The position numbers and the translations under genes are program-made. A stretch of 64,000 nucleotides of DNA from Marasmius tenuissimus (Eukaryota > Basidiomycota > Agaricomycetes > Agaricales > Marasmiaceae), in the NCBI GenBank assembly GCA_029532415.1, contig JAQOTA010000046.1, forward strand, positions 1,674,001 through 1,738,000, written 5' to 3'. The first letter of the stretch is position 1; every line of letters begins with the position of its first letter. This document shows positions 58,561 to 64,000 of this stretch, in pieces. The notes under the pieces were generated by a model, which worked only from the letters and a program-made list of their open reading frames with translations, did no database searches and was not told the DNA's origin.

Positions 58561-58930
58561 AGTAGGGCAACTCTCTTGTGGGGTGAAGCACGGCGAACCA
58601 AAGCCGTTGTGGATGTGAGTGATTGTCGACAGTGTCGTGATGCTGAGGGTCTTGCTCATGTGGAGATCCATGGGGGTCTTGACCTTGATAGAATCTATGT
58701 TGCGCGTGAAGCTCGGTACAGAAGAGCGAGAGGCTGCAAGACCGATGGTGGTGGTCACCCGGTCACTGGTGAAACGTTGAAATAATAGAACGATTCTCAT
58801 TGGCTGATGGTAGCCGGCCAGGGGCAAACCGGGAACCGGTTGGTACGGCCCACGAAGACGTCGTATTTGACGCTCGTCGCTCACTCTCTTCTTTCGTGTA
58901 GCGATCCAGACAATGTACTCGTACTCGCTC
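58561..58930 (-). repeat. Dispersed repeat R, copy 4 (reversed), with duplicated P450 promoter
   Basis: Read on the minus strand, it gives GGGCCGTACCAACCGGTTCC, CCCCTGGCCGGCTACC, caatgagaatcgttctatta, and finally caaaccctcagcatcacga-like and caatcactcac blocks. It is the counterpart of 41,498-41,830. The flanking gagtacgagtacattgtctg is also kept. No peroxidase follows it here. Confidence 0.75.
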
Positions 58931-59213
58931 TTTTGAGTTCTACAAGCCCCTTGAAGGGGCACCATGGACACAGGTAGGTCGTAAGAGGCTGGGCTCGCAA
59001 GGGAGCTCCGCCAGACTTACGATACGGGTTTGCCTGCCTTGCGAGCACCCTGCCTCTGCCAGCTATCCATTACGGTAATCCCATTTCTGAATAAGGCCTT
59101 CAGCCCGGAGCCGTGATTATGCGGCTGCCGACGAGCTGGCACGAGTTGGACACGAGGCTTGCCAAACCTTGGTGGCGACTTGCGTCTAATCCACGCAGCG
59201 ATACTCCTTCAGT
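58931..59213. other. Upstream region of P450 no. 4
   Basis: It includes gcaagg..ccttgcgag inverted stretches around 58,990-59,050. No gene. Confidence 0.4.
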
Positions 59214-61567
59214 ATGTCGATTATTGAAGAATGGATCCTTGCGCTACTTCCGCCGGCTATCTCTACTTGCCATTCCTATGTCATCTACGTCTCCTCCTTC
59301 GTGCTCACTTCTGCGTTGGCGTATCATATCAGCCGATGGCTGCTAGGGAGTGGAAGTTACAAAAACTTGCCGCTACCTCCAGGACCGAGAGGACTACCAA
59401 TTGTAGGAAACCTGCTGGTAAGTTTTACCTTCCAAACATCAGTTTAGGGCGGGCATCAATCTCTATTATAGGATATTCCGACAAACTTTCTTGCGCAAAA
59501 CTTCGAGAAGATGGGAAAAGAGTTGGGTGAGCTGTCATTCCCCAATCCTTCTATCTTTGCGCCATTGACTTCCATCCGTGTTTTTCTCGTTACGCAAGGC
59601 TCCGATATTTTGTACCTCAACGCTGTGGGGACGAAGCTCGTTGTCCTCAACTCTCATCAAGCATGCTGCGATCTTCTCGAAAGGCGGTCCGGAATCTATT
59701 CGAGCAGGTCAGATAACTATAGCTGTTCAGTACTTCACAGTCAAGCTCACCTTACAAACTCCAAACAGGCCACGGCTCCCAATGTTACACGACATGTGGG
59801 TCGCACTTTGAAGTGTTCCTCGAAGTACTGACAAGTCCGACATTATGGTTTCAGAATCGGATGGAATAAGGATTTCATCCTTCTTCCTTACGGCAACTTA
59901 TGGAAGACCTGTCGGAGACTGTTCCATCAAGGTATTTCAGAGTGACATTCACTTGGTGTGATCAGTGTCCTCACAACGAGATTCTACGTCTGCGTTCTCT
60001 AGAATTTCCTCTGAACGATGCGTCTCAACACGAGTCCCAGGTACTCCGAGTCAACCGCGCTCTACTCAGGGACCTCTTGTCAGATCCTGAGCAATACCGA
60101 GATCATCTACGCCAGTGAGCTAGCTTCTTTCTCTGTTCGCACTGATGATGATGGTAACAGGACACTGTCTCCAGGTTGACAGGAGGTCTGATCATTCTTG
60201 TGACATATGGTCTCGACGTGAAAGGTCCAAATGACCCAGTCGTTAGAACCGCTGAACGGGCGGTAGAGATGGCTAATCACGCCGCAACTCCAGGCGCGTT
60301 CATGGTGGTGCGTCTACTCGCATCTAGCATTTCTTTTGCTTCTGGAATTTTTATTCTACTTTTCACTCATACAGGACGCCCTCCCGATCTTGAAGTATGT
60401 TCCGGCATGGTTTCCTGGTGCTGGTTTCAAGAGGAAAGCCAGAGAATGGAATAATTTATACGTTGAGATGGGTACCTTGCCTTTCGGAATCGCTAAGAAG
60501 CAGATGGTGCGTCTCGTAATTCGTTCGAGCTCCAGTCAAACTCAGATGCTCACGCGGTTTGTTTGTTTTTTTTTTGATCAAGGAAAACGGAACGGCCCCT
60601 CCCTCGTTCGTTTCGAATCGGCTCACAAAGTTGTATGAAGATCCCAACGAATGTGGATATACGGAACAAGAACTTATGAATACGGCCGGTTCCATGTACT
60701 CAGGTACATTCAGTAGCTGTTTCTGACTTCCTCCGTTTTTTGAAACCACTTCCTTTGCTCTTTTACGCGGTAGCCGGTACCGACACCAGCCGGACAGCTC
60801 TCCTCAGCTTCATCCTCGCGATGACCTTATTTCCCGAGATACAACGTAGAGCTCAAGCTGAGATCGACCGTGTGGTTGGGCAAGGGAGATTGCCAGAGTT
60901 TCAAGACCGGGAATCGTTGGTTTACGTGGAGGCAGTCTTGCGAGAAGTGCAGAGGTGGCAACCTGTTGTTCCTGCTGGGGTACCTCATTACATCCATGTG
61001 GAGGATGAGTATCGTGGGTATAGAATTCCGAAGAATTCAACTGTTATAGGGAACTCCTGGTGAGTCGTACGCTCTTGCGGCTCCACTGGGTTTATGTCTG
61101 ACCATCTCGGGTACCCAGGGCGATTCTGCACGACGAGGAGATGTATCCTGACCCGTACGCGTTCAAACCTGAGAGGTGGATCAAGGACGGGAAAATCAAC
61201 CCTGAGATTAGAGATATCACGTCTGCGTTTGGTTTTGGACGACGGTGAGTTGAAGTCGTTTTCGTTGGGTTGTATAAGGATGCTCATCGAAATCCGACTC
61301 GATTATAGTATCTGTCCTGGACGCCATCTTGCGATGGCTACGATATATATTTCAGCCACAAGTATACTCGCTGCGTTTGACATATCGAAAGTGGTTGATG
61401 GGAACGGGGTGGAGATAGAACCAACAGTGGAATACGCTAGTACCATTACGAAGTGAGTTGTTCAAGCTCTGTGATACTTTCCTTCCCGGTTACTAAGTAT
61501 TGGCTCTAGCGTTCCGCTTCCATTCAAGTGTAATATCAGCCCAGATCTGAGATACATCGGAAGCTGA
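59214..61567 (+). CDS. Cytochrome P450 no. 4, C-terminal frameshift
   Basis: Closest to P450 no. 2. It starts [15 protein letters not shown], with the anchor at [17 protein letters not shown] and the hinge [16 protein letters not shown]. Further segments are [49 protein letters not shown], the I-helix [13 protein letters not shown], ExxR in [18 protein letters not shown], and the heme loop [16 protein letters not shown]. In the last exon one base is missing after AATATCAGCCC, so the frame ends at 61,567 with DLRYIGS. The paralogs instead read RSE.H.KL..DAYE.EFH, and those codons are still visible in the next frame up to 61,599. The loss affects only about the last 18 residues, beyond the heme loop, so activity is possible. 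A conserved Trp in ACWDLLE is Cys here. Confidence 0.88.
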
Positions 61568-61734
61568 TAATGGACGCCTACGAGCAAGAGTTTCACTGAG
61601 TTTGGGTGATCGAAGTAGTAGCAATACCAGCTAGGGAGACGTTCATTCGTTAAGTTTCAACCTATCCGCCGTCTTCTGCCACTGGTACTTGGAATCGTTT
61701 CGATGATACATCCCTCTCTCTTGGAACAATGATC

Positions 61735-62050
61735 TATCCTGTGATTGGAAGAGACGAAAGGGGTCTAGTCGCTGCCCAGTCAATACCGAAAACCTGGAAC
61801 TCTTCTACTGCAACTCGAATATATATCTTCAATTGGATTGGCCATATTCTACTGCATCTCGACTTTAAATGTAATACGGCCCCGCTAACCAGCACTCGTT
61901 TGAGCTGCGAAAGGGCTTTGCCGGTTGTTGATCTACCTCTGTACAGAGATTATAATTTGCAAGACACAGAGTCCTACAGATCTGCCTTCGACCCTATATG
62001 AAGTTGGATTGGGAGTGAAGACTTCTCGGATTGGATACTCACCAGGGCGA
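61735..62050 (+). repeat. Direct repeat flanking P450 no. 4, downstream copy
   Basis: Counterpart of 58,280-58,560. The ending cagatctgccttcgaccctat..gaagttggattggga matches agatccgccttcccacccggtatgaag. Together they bracket the P450 unit. Confidence 0.6.
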
Positions 62051-62369
62051 ATCCCTTGCGCGACGTCGCGTTGATAGTCAGGGACCCGGCCGCGATCGTG
62101 TCTAAAGAGTAACTTGACTGAAACGATTTGCTACTGGTCCTTGCAGCGGACTCCCAAAACACTCACTCGTATCCGGTGCTACAGCATCGTCTTCGACTCT
62201 CAAGGCCGTTCAAGAGGCCCAGACGAATTCCTTGGCTATTGATTGAACCGTGATACGGAAGGGTCGTACGAAGCGACTGTATGACTCGAAATTCTAGTCA
62301 GAAATGGCTAGCTTGCACTCAAATATGCCTTTTCGAAGGCTATATAGTCTAGAGACGAGCCCCTTAGTA
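62051..62369. other. Intergenic, nothing recognised
   Basis: No coding or repeat signal is visible. Confidence 0.4.
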
Positions 62370-62895
62370 GGCATAGGTGCATATTCGATTGGTTTGTACC
62401 CTTTTTTGGACACAGTGCCAGGCCTGGGTTCAATGGAGATTTGAAGCTTTCGAGTTAGCATAGCCAGAACAATGTTACGATCGACGCGTTGATTTGAGTA
62501 GTCGGAGCTCAACAATTGTTGCTCGCGAGAAAGATGAAGAAAACGACGTGTTCTGTGGCCTTTCTCGAGGATCATGATTCATACGCGGATGCACCTGGTT
62601 GTTGAGGTAAATTGAGGCGTGAGAACTCCGCTTTAGCATGACATCCGCGGCGGACCGGGACAAACAAAATTCAATCTTTCACTACAACCACTGTCGTTGC
62701 TATCTTCCCTCGTTTTGCCTTTCTCGCTACTTCCTCTCAAGACTCGCCGAGATGAGAAAGATGGATTGCTTGGCGTCTCACAACACGGTCTCGTTGTCAG
62801 GATGACCTTACAACTCCAAAGTTTGAACATATCGTTCCAGCGTCTGGAACTTGAAGTCATCTGGCTGCATCGGAGGTTGATTAGGACAAGGATCG
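62370..62895. repeat. Inverted-duplicated promoter flank, right arm
   Basis: Counterpart of 7,043-7,600 in reverse, carrying the same blocks (gcatattcgattggtttgta, gcatgacatccgcggcggac, ctcaagactcgccgagatga, cttgaagtcatctggctg). Confidence 0.7.
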
Positions 62896-62902
62896 TATAA
62901 AA
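62896..62902 (+). promoter_or_regulatory. TATA box of right Gly/Tyr-rich gene
   Basis: TATAAAA lies 87 bp upstream of the ATG at 62,989, in the same setting as in the left copy. Confidence 0.6.
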
Positions 62903-62988
62903 CCTACGGTGCGTCTTCTCTGGCTTCCTTAGAATCTTTCTCTTGCTCAGTGTTCTTATTCATCGATAACTCAGAACTCTTCATCAGA

Positions 62989-63679
62989 ATGCGCTTCATC
63001 TCTGCCAAATTCATCCCACTGCTCTTGCTGGTCGTGACTAGTGTCCAGGCTGCAAATGCAAATGCTACTGATACTGTACGTGCTCTTTCTACGCGTGCTG
63101 ATGCGTGACAGAGCCGAGCTTCGTGCTAAAATACCATTTGACTAGTCCACCACCGCAGTCGCTGAAAAAGCCGACGAAACGAAGGACATCAACGGTGGCT
63201 ACGACCATGGTGGTTATGGGGGTTACAATGATAACCAAGATGGTGGCTACGACGATGGAAAGGACAATGACTACGACGACTACGATGGTGAAGATGACGA
63301 CTACGATGGTGAAGATGACGGCTACGATGATGACAAGGACGATGAATATGACGACGGGGAAGATATCAACAAGCGCGAAGTACAAGGCTACCGTGGCGGC
63401 TACGGAAATCGCTATGGTGGACATGGCGGGCGCTACGGTGGACACTGTGGGGGCCGTGGGGGATATGGTGTTCGCACAGGATACGGATACGGTCACCGCT
63501 CTGGCGGCTACGGTCATTACAAGCGTGCTGAACAGGGCTTCCGTGGTGGTCATGGACGTGGAGGGTACGGCGGTCGTGGCAGATATGGGCACGGCGGTTA
63601 TGGTGGATATGGACACGGAAGATACGGTGGTTATGGTGGCTACGGACGCCATGGAGGGTATGGAGGATATGGTTATTGA
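62989..63679 (+). CDS. Secreted Gly/Tyr-rich protein with two KR sites (right copy)
   Basis: Two exons (62,989-63,075; 63,146-63,679) encode 206 aa. The signal peptide and first exon are identical in protein to the left copy. The acidic segment is longer by one DYDGEDD unit. KR pairs fall at 105-106 and 155-156, followed by EVQGYRGGYGNRYGG and AEQGFRGGHGRGGYG. Predicted released pieces are about 49 and 50 residues. The first piece has a Cys (GGHCGG) that the left copy lacks. Length variation between copies is confined to the repeats, and the dibasic sites and the residues around them are kept. That supports real processing. Family unknown; a secreted structural, antimicrobial or signalling peptide precursor is possible. 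Confidence 0.87.
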
Positions 63680-63889
63680 ACGGAAGTTCGAGAATCTATG
63701 AGCTTGCTCATGTAACAGTATAATCATGACTCGCTGTGATATTGGTTGGTATTCCTGTGTAATGGAATGAATTGTGTACAGTATGTTTTGCTCTTCCAGC
63801 AGTGCTACCAGAAATACAGTGTTGGTAACTTGGAACAAGGTCTGACCCAATCATTTGATCGACTTGAACTACTCATGGCTATTGATAGT
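63680..63889. other. 3' flank of right Gly/Tyr-rich gene
   Basis: It resembles the left copy's 3' flank (6,160-6,300), including cagtataatcatgac and the gtacagtatgttttgctctt / aagagcaaaacatattgtac pair. Confidence 0.55.
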
Positions 63890-64000
63890 ATCCTGTAGCG
63901 CCGCGATGCTGAGAGTTTTGAATGCCTATGTAGCAAATTCCAATACATGGGGGGTCTCGACTTCATGGGATCTGGGTACGCGTGAAGCTTGCTTGAAAAG
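63890..64000 (-). repeat. Dispersed repeat R, copy 5 (partial, runs off the window)
   Basis: On the minus strand it gives agcttcacgcgtacccagat, catgaagtcgagacccc and aaaactctcagcatcg, in the order found in copies 1 and 3. The GC-rich ACCGGT part would lie beyond the window end. Confidence 0.6.

Overview
The window is nuclear DNA of a filamentous basidiomycete, most likely an Agaricomycete. Genes are compact and split by many introns of about 45-70 bp with GT..AG ends and short exons. It carries four related cytochrome P450s, secreted heme peroxidases, a Con-6 repeat protein, a DUF6699-type protein, a KDZ-type transposon gene (CxC5/CxC6 cysteine clusters) and a Ty1/Copia LTR retrotransposon. 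I saw no bacterial operons, no rRNA, no CRISPR array and no convincing tRNA gene. Exon boundaries were worked out by hand from splice sites, reading frame and comparison between paralogs in the window.

Layout. 1-3.3 kb: the 3' part, or possibly all, of a low-complexity hypothetical gene (+). 5.0-5.2 kb: a P450 relic (-). 6.3-15.4 kb, all on the minus strand: a secreted Gly/Tyr-rich protein with KR sites, a dynamin-like GTPase, and P450 no. 1. 17.7-32.6 kb: a transposon island in which a KDZ-type gene (+) is split by a 9.15-kb Copia element (18,662-27,815; 519-bp LTRs that I read as identical; perfect 5-bp target duplication TGGAG), followed by an unassigned ORF and a minus-strand gene with a GRF-like zinc finger. 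33.1-48.3 kb: a broken peroxidase, a small inverted-repeat element, a DUF6699-like gene (-), P450 no. 2 (-), and two intact peroxidase genes (+). 49.6-63.7 kb, all on the plus strand: P450 no. 3, the Con-6 repeat gene, a second dynamin-like GTPase, P450 no. 4, and a second Gly/Tyr-rich protein.

The main architecture is a mirror. The left set (Gly/Tyr-rich, dynamin-like, P450; minus strand) reappears in reverse orientation on the right (P450, dynamin-like, P450, Gly/Tyr-rich; plus strand). Promoters and flanks are also conserved, for example about 7.03-7.6 kb against 62.4-62.9 kb, and 11.7-11.95 kb against 54.35-54.6 kb. A dispersed non-coding repeat (called R below) marks several breakpoints. 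It lies in plus orientation at 33.1, 38.5 and 41.6 kb and in minus orientation at 58.6 and 63.9 kb.

Functionally, the stable content is a multigene family locus of P450s, secreted heme peroxidases, dynamin-like GTPases and secreted Gly/Tyr-rich proteins with dibasic sites. One idea, which is inference only, is that the Gly/Tyr-rich secreted proteins are processed by kexin and oxidatively cross-linked by the neighbouring secreted peroxidases.
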